A stretch of 64,000 nucleotides of DNA, from NCBI GenBank assembly GCA_025362395.1, contig JANYGK010000028.1, positions 30,142-94,141 on the forward strand, read 5' to 3'. Both the position numbers and the translations under genes were made by a program. Positions 8,071-16,697 of this stretch are shown here, one piece after another (the first letter of the stretch is position 1; the number at the start of each line of letters is the position of its first letter). A model generated the notes under the pieces. That model was given only the letters and a program-made list of their open reading frames with translations. It searched no databases and was not told where the DNA came from. The stretch comes from Bacteroidota bacterium. GTDB lineage: Bacteria; Bacteroidota; Bacteroidia; B-17B0; Aurantibacillaceae.

Positions 8071-9117
8071 ATGCCAACTATATCAACGACAGACGCGCAA
8101 GGCCTTTTTACAAAAAAATTGATTGCGGTTTATAAAGAAAAAAACACTCCAACGAACTTTTTAAGGACGTTTTTCCCAACAGTAGAATCACCTACTTTAG
8201 AAGTATCAATCGAAGTGCAACGTGGATTTGAAAAAGTCGCAGTTGACGTTGTTCGCGGAACCGATGGTAACCGTAATAGTTTTTCAAAATCAACTGAAAA
8301 AATATTCATTCCGCCATACTACCGTGAATGGATGGACGCAACGCAATTACAGCTGTATGATCGTTTGTACGGCGCTACAGAAATTGGCGATGCAATTTTC
8401 TCTGCATATATTAACTCGGTAGCCGATGCGTTGTTAACGCTTCAGCAGAAAATCGAACGCTCTTATGAGCTTCAGTGTGCTCAGGTTCTTGAAACTGGCG
8501 TAGTTACTTTACTTGCAGAACAATCTATTGATTATAAACGAAAGCCTGCATCAATGGTTGACCCAGGAACAGGTAATTATTTTGCAAATGCGGCAACGGA
8601 TCCTTTTGCGCAATTAGAAGCTGGATGTAAATTTTTACGCCAAGTTGGTAAAGCTGGTGGAAATATGTTTCAAGCATTAGTGGGAGCACAAGCATTAAGT
8701 GATTTATTGACGAATGCAAATTTTTTAAAGCGTCAGAACCTATTTAGTATGGCGCTGGATGCAGTGCAGTCCCCTCAAATGGGAGCTACTGGAGCAACAT
8801 ATCACGGCACATTAACTTGTGGCGCATATAAAGTCCAGCTTTGGGCGTATCCACAGTATTATGATTTGTCAGGAACATCTACTCCGTATTTGAATGATAA
8901 AAAAGTAACTATCATTCCTATGAATCCAAATTTCAAAATGGCATTTGGTGCAGTTCCTCAATTACTTCAACCGAATACTGTACCTGTTATGGGTGCGTTT
9001 GTATTCAATGAGTATCCGGACAAATGGAACGCTGCACACAAGATGGATATTAAATCTGCAGGGTTAGCAGTTCCTATAGCAGTCGATCAAATTTTCACAT
9101 TGAAAGCAGTGGCATAA
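8071..9117 (+). CDS. Major capsid protein, lambda gpE family
   Basis: This 348-residue protein matches the gpE capsid family (lambda gpE 341 residues): an N-terminal helix, the TPTNFLRTFFP segment, VEVQRGFEKVAVDVVRGT, an FIPPYYREWMDA motif, and a C-terminal NEYPDKWNAAHKMDIKSAGL segment. It forms the icosahedral shell. It sits 17 bases after the decoration gene and is followed by a hairpin with a T-run, which fits high expression of capsid relative to downstream genes. Confidence 0.92.
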   Translation: MPTISTTDAQGLFTKKLIAVYKEKNTPTNFLRTFFPTVESPTLEVSIEVQRGFEKVAVDVVRGTDGNRNSFSKSTEKIFIPPYYREWMDATQLQLYDRLYGATEIGDAIFSAYINSVADALLTLQQKIERSYELQCAQVLETGVVTLLAEQSIDYKRKPASMVDPGTGNYFANAATDPFAQLEAGCKFLRQVGKAGGNMFQALVGAQALSDLLTNANFLKRQNLFSMALDAVQSPQMGATGATYHGTLTCGAYKVQLWAYPQYYDLSGTSTPYLNDKKVTIIPMNPNFKMAFGAVPQLLQPNTVPVMGAFVFNEYPDKWNAAHKMDIKSAGLAVPIAVDQIFTLKAVA

Positions 9118-9138
9118 ATATTTTTTTCATGTAGGGGG

Positions 9139-9175
9139 AAAAGGGTTGGTAGCGAAAAATATATCAACCCTTTTT
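9139..9175 (+). terminator. Partial terminator after the capsid gene
   Basis: AAAAGGGTTG and CAACCCTTTT form a 10-bp stem around a 16-base loop, followed by one further T. It stands in the 68-base gap between capsid and neck genes, where phages often reduce transcription of the less needed downstream genes. Confidence 0.65.
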
Positions 9176-9185
9176 AAATATAAAA

Positions 9186-9563
9186 ATGGGACTAACAGAT
9201 CAGGCAATACGGGACGCAAAAACAATAACTTCAAACTTAAACGATTTTGGGGTTATGATTACATTAACCTCGCCTAGCGGGCCTAGTCTGGTTATTAATG
9301 GGCTTCACACAAAACATCATTTAGCGGTTGATACTGAAGGAAACATCGTAAATTCAAAAAAGGCCTCTTTATCATTTAGCGAAAGTTTATTGATTTCACC
9401 TTACCCGTGCAGGAATAATTTTCAGGAAGTTGATTTAAAAAATCATTTAGCGTCCGTGAAAGACTCAACCGGTATAATTAAAAATTATTTGATTCAACAA
9501 TGGTTTCCTGATGAGGCAATTGGTTTAATTGTTTGCGTTTTAGAAGATATAGATAATGCCTAA
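9186..9563 (+). CDS. Putative head-tail joining protein
   Basis: This 125-residue protein follows the capsid gene and precedes a tail-terminator-like gene, the position of lambda FI/FII and of head-closure proteins. The start MGLTDQAIRDAKTI is a helix, and the rest looks beta-rich with FGVMITLTSPSGP and SESLLISPYPC. The size is like lambda gpFII (117). No catalytic motif is visible. It overlaps the next gene by 8 bases. The call depends on position and size more than on sequence. Confidence 0.45.
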   Translation: MGLTDQAIRDAKTITSNLNDFGVMITLTSPSGPSLVINGLHTKHHLAVDTEGNIVNSKKASLSFSESLLISPYPCRNNFQEVDLKNHLASVKDSTGIIKNYLIQQWFPDEAIGLIVCVLEDIDNA

Positions 9564-10161
9564 TATAACACACGTAATACTATCACAAGGCTATGAGATT
9601 GTAAGAGATAGGGTAGCTATTATTTTAACTGATGAAATAGAAAGGCAAGCAATCTTATCTTATGATGCATATTTGGATCTCGTGGAAGTTAAAGTTGAGC
9701 AATCGAACCCCGTAGATAAAATTGAAATTCCTACGATAAATGTTTCATTTGCAAGTAATAGCTTTAGTAACAAAAATGCAGGAGGCAGTGAAGATGGTTT
9801 AATAACCATTTACGTTGATGTTTACACGAGCGCCAAAACATCTTTATCTTTAGTTCCAGGTGATAAAATTGCATCAATACGGTGTCAAAAACTATTAGGC
9901 CTTTGTAGATATATATTATCAGATCCAATCTATAAAACTTTAGGCTTGCTAGCACCTTCAATTTCTCGTGTTTATTCAGGAGAAATAAATATCAAACAAG
10001 TAGCTCCAGACGATGCAATTAATCAAACAATGGGGAGATATACGTTCTACGTTTTGTGTAATGAGTCTAATAAATTAATAGTTCCAAACTTAATAGCCGG
10101 GTATCAAACTACTGTTAATTTGGATAATACAACATTAGGTTATTTTTATGAAGGAAGTTAA
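9556..10161 (+). CDS. Tail terminator/completion-like protein
   Basis: This 201-residue protein has an N-terminal helix-rich half and a central strand-rich segment (IEIPTINVSFASNSFSNKNA, then GLITIYVDVYTS) that resembles tail terminator proteins, which cap the finished tail and bind the connector. A helix with paired cysteines (CQKLLGLCRYILSD) follows. It overlaps the preceding gene by 8 bases and the fibre gene by 1 base, so it is co-translated with neck and fibre genes. Family membership is a moderate inference. Confidence 0.45.
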   Translation: MPNITHVILSQGYEIVRDRVAIILTDEIERQAILSYDAYLDLVEVKVEQSNPVDKIEIPTINVSFASNSFSNKNAGGSEDGLITIYVDVYTSAKTSLSLVPGDKIASIRCQKLLGLCRYILSDPIYKTLGLLAPSISRVYSGEINIKQVAPDDAINQTMGRYTFYVLCNESNKLIVPNLIAGYQTTVNLDNTTLGYFYEGS

Positions 10162-11780
10162 TGAGTAGTACTAGGGCGCAATTAAGATCATTATTGGCAA
10201 CGACAGTTCTTTCCGGAGGGAGAAGAACTACTGCTCAATTTGTGCGTGATTTTGAAAATGAAATAATCGCTTCATTAATAAATAAAATTGATGATGCAAA
10301 TGTGGTTAATGGATATTTAGGTATTGATAGTTCAGGAAAAGTAAACTCCTCTTTTATAAAATCAGGAAATAATTTAGGTTACTATTTACGCGATGATGGT
10401 ACCTGGCAATCTGTCAGCGCAAACAAAAAACAAACTGAAAAATTCACAATAACTGGAACAACTTTATCATTAACATATAGTCCCACTTTTGTTTATGGTT
10501 TTTACGCAAACGGTTTTAGATTAACAGATGGAGACGGGTATACATTATCAGGAAATATAATTACTTTTTTAAATAGTTATGTCGGGCAATCACTTGTGGC
10601 TATTTACGATTATATTTCTTCTCCGATACCTGTTCCCCATAGTATAGGGACGTTGGCATTAAATCAATTTAATGCAGGTGATTATTCCATTGTAGGAGCC
10701 GCAAATCCTACATTTAACTCAGGATCATCAATAACATTAAGCGGAGGAACTGCGGGAGTAGGCGATTACATAACGTATAATGGTTTTATTTCTTCAAGAA
10801 ATAGCTTAAAAAGAACTTTGAGATTTACTGTTGATACATTTGATGCTTCATCTTACGGCATTGGGCCAAAAATGGTTAGCATAAATTCTTCTGCGGGAAG
10901 CCAATTTAATAATACTGTTTTTGGGGTTACTTCGAACAATTCTGAAAAAGGTAAAATATATTGGTCCGGCACGGCTGTTAATAATACTGACGGTTCACCA
11001 AACGGAAATAGTGGCGCATCTGTTGTTTTGGTTAATTTAAATAACACAATGGAATTAATTGTAGAACAAAAGGATCTTTTATTTACTATGAAATTTTATA
11101 ATTTGACCTTGGATCCGAGTCGGACTTCCCCAGCAACTTATTCATACCAAATGCCTACTTCATACCCGTTTAATAATGGCGTATACCACAATACAGCAAA
11201 AAATGCAATTGCATGTTTCGGGGGAACTCAAACAATTATATATGATAATACAGAAACGGATGAGTATGAATATTGTGATTTAGCAATTATAGGTGATAGC
11301 AAAACAACAGGATTGGGTTGCAACACAGTAGTCGATAGGTTTGGCTACTTATGGTCATCAAATAATCCAACAAAAAAGGTATCTATATTTTCAGGATCAT
11401 CCGATAAAACAAATGAAGTTATTTTAGCATTACCCGACATTATAAAATCAAAACCAAAAAAAACTATTGTATTTATAGGTAGGAATGATATTTCAAATGC
11501 CATAGCACCAAGTGTTTGGCAGGTGAATTTACAAACTATAGATGCTGCCTTATCTGCTTTTGGCACGGTTTATTATCAACTACCAACTCCAGAGGTAGTT
11601 CTAAACCAAACATCATTAACTAATTATCTTAATGCTTCATTCCCTGGCAGAGTGATTCCTGTACCTTCTAGTTTTGTTGCAAATACTGACAATGTAAACG
11701 ATTCGGGAAACTACATACATCCAAACACGGGCGGTCATTTAAAAATATACAACACTCAAGCCTCAATTATAACCTTATAA
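10161..11780 (+). CDS. Tail fibre with C-terminal SGNH/GDSL esterase domain
   Basis: This 539-residue protein has a short N-terminal attachment part (1-90), a beta-rich middle (about 95-360) that looks like a jelly-roll, and a C-terminal SGNH hydrolase domain. Block I is IIGDSKTTG with Ser380. Block III is IGRND with Asn442. Block V is NYIHPNTGG with His520, where the usual Asp of DxxH is Asn517. Such domains deacetylate sugars, so the fibre may strip acetyl groups from a surface polysaccharide. It lies just upstream of a second fibre-like gene and the lysis genes. Confidence 0.7.
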   Translation: MSSTRAQLRSLLATTVLSGGRRTTAQFVRDFENEIIASLINKIDDANVVNGYLGIDSSGKVNSSFIKSGNNLGYYLRDDGTWQSVSANKKQTEKFTITGTTLSLTYSPTFVYGFYANGFRLTDGDGYTLSGNIITFLNSYVGQSLVAIYDYISSPIPVPHSIGTLALNQFNAGDYSIVGAANPTFNSGSSITLSGGTAGVGDYITYNGFISSRNSLKRTLRFTVDTFDASSYGIGPKMVSINSSAGSQFNNTVFGVTSNNSEKGKIYWSGTAVNNTDGSPNGNSGASVVLVNLNNTMELIVEQKDLLFTMKFYNLTLDPSRTSPATYSYQMPTSYPFNNGVYHNTAKNAIACFGGTQTIIYDNTETDEYEYCDLAIIGDSKTTGLGCNTVVDRFGYLWSSNNPTKKVSIFSGSSDKTNEVILALPDIIKSKPKKTIVFIGRNDISNAIAPSVWQVNLQTIDAALSAFGTVYYQLPTPEVVLNQTSLTNYLNASFPGRVIPVPSSFVANTDNVNDSGNYIHPNTGGHLKIYNTQASIITL

Positions 11781-11781
11781 A

Positions 11782-13944
11782 ATGAAAAAAATAATTTTAA
11801 TACTATTAATAATTTCAGCTAATAATTTATTGGCTCAGCTATTGCCATTTACATCTATTCAAAGGACTACTCCCGGTAGTTTATTTATGTCTGTAGGCAC
11901 TGGAACAAATGGCATTATAACCGCTACAGCTTCTATTCCTTTGTCAAATATAACAGGTACAGCATCGCTTTTGCAAACACTTTCGATCAATACCAATTCA
12001 CTTTCAATCAGTTCAGGAAACACAATTGTATTACCAACAAGTACATTAACCTCTGGATTTTTCTCCGCAACATCCCCACTATCTTACAACAGCACAACAG
12101 GCGTGTTTACGATTACACCCTTAACTATTACCAATACAGGTTCAGGTAATGCTGCCATAACAGGAAACACTTTAAACATTCCTAACACTACCTATAGTTA
12201 TACTCCTGAAAACGTTTCTAATAAAGCTACATCATTCGGAACGCTTAATAACACATTATATCCAAGTACACAGGCTGTTAGTAATTATATTACAGGATTT
12301 AATTATTTAACGGCAAATCAAACAATCACATTTACGGCAAGCGGAGATGTTACAGGTACCGCCAATGGCAACACTTCAATATCACCGACATTTAGTTTGG
12401 CAACCGTAAATTCTAACACGGGAACTACAGGGAGCGCAACTACAACAAACAGCATTACGGTTAACGGAAAGGGGCTTGTTACGGGTGTTGGTACTATTCC
12501 TATTCAAATAGCTGAGTCGCAAGTAACGAATTTAATTACTGATTTATCAAATAAGGTTCCGTTTACAGGGGCCTCGTCAACCGTTAATATAAACACACAA
12601 CCATTAGTAGCGGGTCGTTTATCGTTGGGCACTGCAAATCCTATAACAAGTTCAAACATATACATAGGATCAAATATTACCGGCGCAACTAATTTTCAAA
12701 GTGTATTTACTGAAAATACTGTCCAATCAGACGTTACCGGTTCTGCTTACGGATTTATCAGTTCAATAGGGACGCAGGCTACAACTTTTACTTTGCCTGT
12801 ACTTTATCACTATGTTGCCCAAAAGGCAGCATTTGGAGCGGGTTCAACTGTTACGGCCCAGTATGGATTTTTAGCATCAAATCTAACAGGTGCTACTTCT
12901 AATTATGGGTTTTACGGAGGCATGGCTGCTAATACTGGTGTTTGGAATATATACATGGCAGGAAATGCAAATAATTATTTAGCGGGTAATTTAGGGATAG
13001 GGGTTGCTTTACCAACCGTAAAATTGCAGGCATTATCTACTGCCGAACAACTAAGGTTAGGGTATGACGGTAGTAATTATGCATCATTCATAGTAGGTTC
13101 AAACGGGTTAACAACAATAAGTGCCACGGGAACAGCTCCCGCTTTTGCTATGTCAAACAGATTAGCTGTTACTACTAATTCAGGTGTAATTTCCCTTCGT
13201 GATTTTGTTGGAGCGGGTGCGGGTACTTCCGCTATATACATGGGAACTGTCACTCCTAATACAGTTAATCAAACATTAGCCTTTGACGGATCATCTACTT
13301 ATTTAAATGGTCAGGCAAGTAACTCACTTTATCTTGCTATTGGGTCTACAAATGTAGTAAGACTAGCTCAAAACTTTCAAATATATACACCTTTTGCAGC
13401 AAGTTTTGGGGCAGTTACTCCATTCAATTTTACTCAACCTAATAATAGCGGGCAAACTGCATCTACAGTAATACCAGGTTTTAAACATACAGGAAATATT
13501 CGCGGATGGAATGGCGGAAACATTACATCTATGCAACCGGAAGTTTATTTTAGCGCACCGACTTATAGCGCAACAGCGGCTAGTACACTTAGTATTGTGA
13601 CAGGATTACTTGTCGACGCTCCTATAGCAGGAACTAATGTAACATTTACAAATGCTTATGGGATTGTTACTAATGGAAGTATTGGTTTAACTACAACAGG
13701 AACCGGTATCACAATTAAAGAAGGAGCTAATTCGACAAGCGGAACAGCAACGTTAGTGGCGGGTGCGGTAACAGTATCAAATACAAACATCACGGCAACA
13801 AGTCGAATATTCTTAACGGGCAATACAATAACTAACGCGGGAATCTTAACCAAGGTTAATAATGTTGGTACCGGATTCACCATAACCAGTACTAATGGTG
13901 CAGACGTTAGGGCAGTAGATTATTTTATTATACAAGGAAATTAA
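11782..13944 (+). CDS. Large repetitive fibre-like protein with signal peptide
   Basis: This 720-residue protein is rich in Thr, Ser, Asn, Gly and Ala with many short beta-type repeats (for example TASGDVTGTANGNTSISP), like phage fibres. It has no visible enzyme motif. Its first 19 residues (MKKIILILLIISANNLLAQ) form a clear Sec signal peptide, unusual for a virion protein assembled in the cytoplasm. It starts 1 base after the SGNH fibre gene and ends 1 base before the holin-like gene. It could be a fibre with a membrane-active N-terminus or a secreted surface protein. Confidence 0.6.
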   Translation: MKKIILILLIISANNLLAQLLPFTSIQRTTPGSLFMSVGTGTNGIITATASIPLSNITGTASLLQTLSINTNSLSISSGNTIVLPTSTLTSGFFSATSPLSYNSTTGVFTITPLTITNTGSGNAAITGNTLNIPNTTYSYTPENVSNKATSFGTLNNTLYPSTQAVSNYITGFNYLTANQTITFTASGDVTGTANGNTSISPTFSLATVNSNTGTTGSATTTNSITVNGKGLVTGVGTIPIQIAESQVTNLITDLSNKVPFTGASSTVNINTQPLVAGRLSLGTANPITSSNIYIGSNITGATNFQSVFTENTVQSDVTGSAYGFISSIGTQATTFTLPVLYHYVAQKAAFGAGSTVTAQYGFLASNLTGATSNYGFYGGMAANTGVWNIYMAGNANNYLAGNLGIGVALPTVKLQALSTAEQLRLGYDGSNYASFIVGSNGLTTISATGTAPAFAMSNRLAVTTNSGVISLRDFVGAGAGTSAIYMGTVTPNTVNQTLAFDGSSTYLNGQASNSLYLAIGSTNVVRLAQNFQIYTPFAASFGAVTPFNFTQPNNSGQTASTVIPGFKHTGNIRGWNGGNITSMQPEVYFSAPTYSATAASTLSIVTGLLVDAPIAGTNVTFTNAYGIVTNGSIGLTTTGTGITIKEGANSTSGTATLVAGAVTVSNTNITATSRIFLTGNTITNAGILTKVNNVGTGFTITSTNGADVRAVDYFIIQGN

Positions 13945-14151
13945 ATGGAAAAAACAATTGAATTAGGCTACGTCCTAAGCGTTTTATTATCAGTACTTGG
14001 AGGGGTTTTAGGATTTTGCGCGGTACTTGCGGTGAACTCATTAATTAGCATTGCCAAATCTGTTGGAGAAATTAAAACACAAATACGGGAAGTGGTAGTG
14101 AGATATGAGGCGTTAGAAAAAAGAGTTGAAGATTTAGAAGACGAAAATTAA
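13945..14151 (+). CDS. Holin-like small membrane protein
   Basis: This 68-residue protein has one hydrophobic segment (about 8-38, Leu/Val/Gly-rich with AVLAVNSLISIA) followed by a charged coiled coil (QIREVVVRYEALEKRVEDLE). It immediately follows the fibre gene and precedes the endolysin, the usual place for lysis genes. The layout (membrane helix, then coiled coil) fits a holin accessory or a spanin-like anchor better than a canonical two-helix holin. Confidence 0.5.
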   Translation: MEKTIELGYVLSVLLSVLGGVLGFCAVLAVNSLISIAKSVGEIKTQIREVVVRYEALEKRVEDLEDEN

Positions 14152-14156
14152 ATATC

Positions 14157-14711
14157 ATGGCATCATTTGAAAAAGCAATACAAAATACGTTTAAAGCTGA
14201 AGGAGGGTTTCAAAACGATCCACATGACAACGCCAACTACGTTAACGGAATACTTATCGGTACCAATAGAGGTATTTCTGCTTCTGGCTATTATGGTTAT
14301 TTTAAGCAAATACCGACAGTTGAGCAAATGAAAAATTTATCTGTTGAAGACGCAACGAGAATTTTCAAAGGCAATTACTGGGATAAACTCGCATGTGATA
14401 ATATCGTTAACCAATCGGTTGCAGAATTAATGTTCCAATTTATAATAGGATCCGGGGCAAGCCAAATAAGCGATATTAAAGATATCGCAAATGGTATTGA
14501 TGATAAAGATTTAGTTATAATGGTGAATGATAATCCTATACATCCGAGAGAAGTATTAATTATTAATTCACTTGACCAGAAAAAATTCCATAACGCCTTA
14601 TGGAAATGGCGTTTAGCATTTTACGACCTTGTAGTTTTGAAAAACCCAAAGAAGGCCAAGTTTTTAAAAGGCTGGCAGAATCGTTTAAACACTCATAAAT
14701 TTATAGCTTAA
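14157..14711 (+). CDS. Endolysin, glycoside hydrolase family 108 (N-acetylmuramidase)
   Basis: This 184-residue lysozyme-like protein cuts the glycan backbone of peptidoglycan. The N-terminal catalytic domain shows FKAEGGFQNDPHD with the catalytic Glu15 in the EGG motif, and the RIFKGNYWDKLACD and SVAELMFQF segments of GH108. The last 70 residues match the peptidoglycan-binding domain common in this family (FHNALWKWRLAFY, then FLKGWQNRLN). There is no signal peptide, so it depends on holins for export. It overlaps the next holin gene by 1 base. Confidence 0.9.
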   Translation: MASFEKAIQNTFKAEGGFQNDPHDNANYVNGILIGTNRGISASGYYGYFKQIPTVEQMKNLSVEDATRIFKGNYWDKLACDNIVNQSVAELMFQFIIGSGASQISDIKDIANGIDDKDLVIMVNDNPIHPREVLIINSLDQKKFHNALWKWRLAFYDLVVLKNPKKAKFLKGWQNRLNTHKFIA

Positions 14712-15004
14712 TGAACACAAACTTTACATCCCTCGTAAAATGGATAGGCGTTGCTTTTGAGGACGGCAACGGACAAACCTCTATGAAGCGTGTAATTGCT
14801 TTTTTGCTAACATTAGCCGCTATTTTTGTGATTATTTACACTGCCATTAAATCCGCATGCGCTGAAAAAATAGAATGGAGTAGCACCGTTGGACTATTAA
14901 CGGCTTTATTTGCCATGATCTCTGTTTTAATTGGCGCTTCAGTAATTGAAAAGAAACACATTTTAGATAGTGATCAGCCTAAGGTTGACGAGAAAGTGAG
15001 TTAA
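14711..15004 (+). CDS. Phage holin, two membrane helices
   Basis: This 97-residue protein has two hydrophobic segments (about 27-45 and 58-78) separated by a charged loop, with a charged C-terminus (DQPKVDEKVS). The pattern TSMKRVIAFLLTLAAIFVII before the first helix is common in Bacteroidota phage holins. It is the last gene of the late operon, 1-base overlap with the endolysin, and is followed by a strong terminator. It would form the membrane lesion that releases the endolysin. Confidence 0.75.
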   Translation: MNTNFTSLVKWIGVAFEDGNGQTSMKRVIAFLLTLAAIFVIIYTAIKSACAEKIEWSSTVGLLTALFAMISVLIGASVIEKKHILDSDQPKVDEKVS

Positions 15005-15057
15005 AAATACACCAGCCATGTCTGGCAAATAGGAGCCTGGGCCTAACTAACAGGTAT

Positions 15058-15086
15058 AAACCGCCCCATAAAACGGGCGGTTTTTT
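15058..15086 (+). terminator. Bidirectional terminator between late and early operons
   Basis: AAACCGCCC and GGGCGGTTT form a 9-bp stem with an 8-base loop, followed by TTT. On the opposite strand three A/T pairs extend the hairpin, so it can stop transcripts arriving from both sides. It lies exactly between the last rightward gene and the last leftward gene. Confidence 0.85.
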
Positions 15087-15337
15087 CATAATAATTTTGT
15101 TTGAATTGGATGTTGCCTTTGATATTCTTTAGTATACCAAGAATTATTATTGTCAACTATCGAATTCCATTCGTTTACAGCATCTTCTTTAAGCCTCCAT
15201 TGAAATGTTTGTTCACAAACTCCATTATCTATATTTTTAAAATCTAACTCACATTTTTTACACACAAGCATGAATTGATTATCATCTTTATCTAAAAATG
15301 GTTGACTATCACATATTGAGCAATTTTTAATATTCAT
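15086..15337 (-). CDS. Lar-like zinc-ribbon protein
   Basis: This 83-residue protein has two CxxC knuckles (CSIC at 6-9, CKKC at 26-29) followed by EDAVNEWN, the C..C...C..C...A..WN pattern of the restriction-alleviation protein Lar family. Lar of Rac prophage relieves type I restriction; many phage members are only known by sequence. It is the last gene of the leftward early operon and its 3' end touches the shared terminator. The family is fairly sure; the anti-restriction role here is inferred. Confidence 0.55.
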   Translation of the reverse strand: MNIKNCSICDSQPFLDKDDNQFMLVCKKCELDFKNIDNGVCEQTFQWRLKEDAVNEWNSIVDNNNSWYTKEYQRQHPIQTKLL

Positions 15338-15518
15338 CTTTAATTCTTATTTCGTAATTAAATTTTCGCATTTTTATAAGCTCACCTTCTCCGGTTGGAT
15401 GGCTTTTAAAATCTATCCACTCGTTTCGCCATTTACTAAAGTATTGATATTTCATTCTCAACCAGGTTCTATAAGCCGCCTGAAGGCTGTTTGCTTTGAG
15501 GAATGTTTCTTCTTTCAC
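15327..15518 (-). CDS. Small basic unknown protein
   Basis: This 63-residue protein is rich in aromatic residues and Lys/Arg (KYQYFSKWRNEWIDF). The long start overlaps the oxygenase gene by 50 bases; an internal ATG at 15,455 would give 42 residues and no overlap, and may be the true start. It overlaps the Lar-like gene by 11 bases. No family recognised. Confidence 0.4.
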   Translation of the reverse strand: MKEETFLKANSLQAAYRTWLRMKYQYFSKWRNEWIDFKSHPTGEGELIKMRKFNYEIRIKDEY

Positions 15519-16119
15519 TTCTATCTTTCATGTTCCAGTTGTAAGTTAAAATATAGTTGTGCGAATTACCTTTTAAATCATACTTGTCTTTACTAAAAGA
15601 AACCTTTATAAAAGTTCGCATACCTGGCCTTTTTATTTCAGCGCACTTATGTATATTGAATTGATTTAAACGCAACAGCGAACCATCTTTGTAAGTTTTT
15701 TCGCATCTTGAATCGGCTTGTTGTTCCATTTCAAACAACGAAATTGAATCGTTTTGAGATAAGTCAAAATAACCATGGTTAAATATTGTTCCGTTATTGT
15801 CGCTCCAAATATAATTTATGTCTTCAGTCATAAATCCATCAGAGTGCCAACCCGGTCGATTGAAATTAGTTCCCGGAATTTGAAACATTTTCTTCACAGT
15901 TAAATAAATATAGCTGTCTTTAAATTTATTCATTCCAAACTCTTCAACAAAGTCTTTTTTAATTTGAGTTAAAATTGGACGTAAAGAATATAATCTAGGT
16001 TCTAAAACCATTATAAACATAGAACTTAGCTTTATTGGCAAGTATTGATAAAAGCACATTTCATCGATTTTTACTTTTTTAACTCCTAAGTTTTTTGGTA
16101 AATCTCCGTATCTCATCAC
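15469..16119 (-). CDS. 2OG-Fe(II) oxygenase-like protein
   Basis: This 216-residue protein has the metal and cosubstrate signature of double-stranded beta-helix dioxygenases: WHSDGF gives the HxD pair (His92, Asp94), LNQFNIHKC gives the distal His157, and RPGMRTFIKVSF gives Arg168, 11 residues later, to bind 2-oxoglutarate. Spacing (63 residues between Asp94 and His157) is normal. Such enzymes hydroxylate proteins, nucleobases or small molecules; the substrate here cannot be read. It lies in the leftward early operon and overlaps the upstream membrane protein gene by 4 bases. Confidence 0.65.
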   Translation of the reverse strand: MMRYGDLPKNLGVKKVKIDEMCFYQYLPIKLSSMFIMVLEPRLYSLRPILTQIKKDFVEEFGMNKFKDSYIYLTVKKMFQIPGTNFNRPGWHSDGFMTEDINYIWSDNNGTIFNHGYFDLSQNDSISLFEMEQQADSRCEKTYKDGSLLRLNQFNIHKCAEIKRPGMRTFIKVSFSKDKYDLKGNSHNYILTYNWNMKDRSERRNIPQSKQPSGGL

Positions 16120-16697
16120 TTCTTCAATTGATTAATAACATTACCAGTTTCAACAGCGGCGGCACCTTCTAAAAACCCGTGCAACTGCCCTTTCCAATAA
16201 TTCTTTTTTGCTTTTTTATTAGCCTCTTTCAACTGCTGTTGATCGAATAAATGCGTTAGACTGTCAATGCTTATAACATCTATTAGCGAACTTTTTATAA
16301 ATTCAGCATCCTTTAATTCTAAGGCTCGTTTGGCTAGCTCTGCATTATATAAACTATCATTGTAAACAGATGCTTTGTTAAGCTTAAATAAAGCTATCTT
16401 ACAGATGCTATCGGCTTCTTTATACAATGTGTCGTAAAGCGTATGGTAATGGTGTACGTGAACAACTATGCTATCATGAATGATATTAGCTTCTTTACCG
16501 TGCTGCCGTTGCTGCCGTTCTTTTTCCCTAATTGAATCCTTTACGATAGTTTTTCGTATCTGCAAGATTGATGCGGGTGTTATGGGTTGGTCTTTATTGC
16601 CGTGGCAGTTTGATAAATACAAACAACTTAGTATAGTTGTAATTATTAAAAAAACTGCCATGATTTTTTCTACTATTGACGCTTTATTAGTTTCCAT
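16116..16697 (-). CDS. Membrane-anchored coiled-coil protein, spanin-like in layout
   Basis: From the ATG at 16,697 the protein has 193 residues. A hydrophobic segment (about 11-29, IMAVFLIITTILSCLYLS) precedes a long charged region with predicted coiled coils and a His-rich stretch (VVHVHHYHTLYDTLY), ending in YWKGQLHGFLEGAAAVE. The layout resembles an inner-membrane spanin, but the gene is in the early operon, opposite the lysis genes. The longer start at 16,712 would overlap the upstream gene by 26 bases. Function unknown. Confidence 0.5.
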   Translation of the reverse strand: METNKASIVEKIMAVFLIITTILSCLYLSNCHGNKDQPITPASILQIRKTIVKDSIREKERQQRQHGKEANIIHDSIVVHVHHYHTLYDTLYKEADSICKIALFKLNKASVYNDSLYNAELAKRALELKDAEFIKSSLIDVISIDSLTHLFDQQQLKEANKKAKKNYWKGQLHGFLEGAAAVETGNVINQLKK

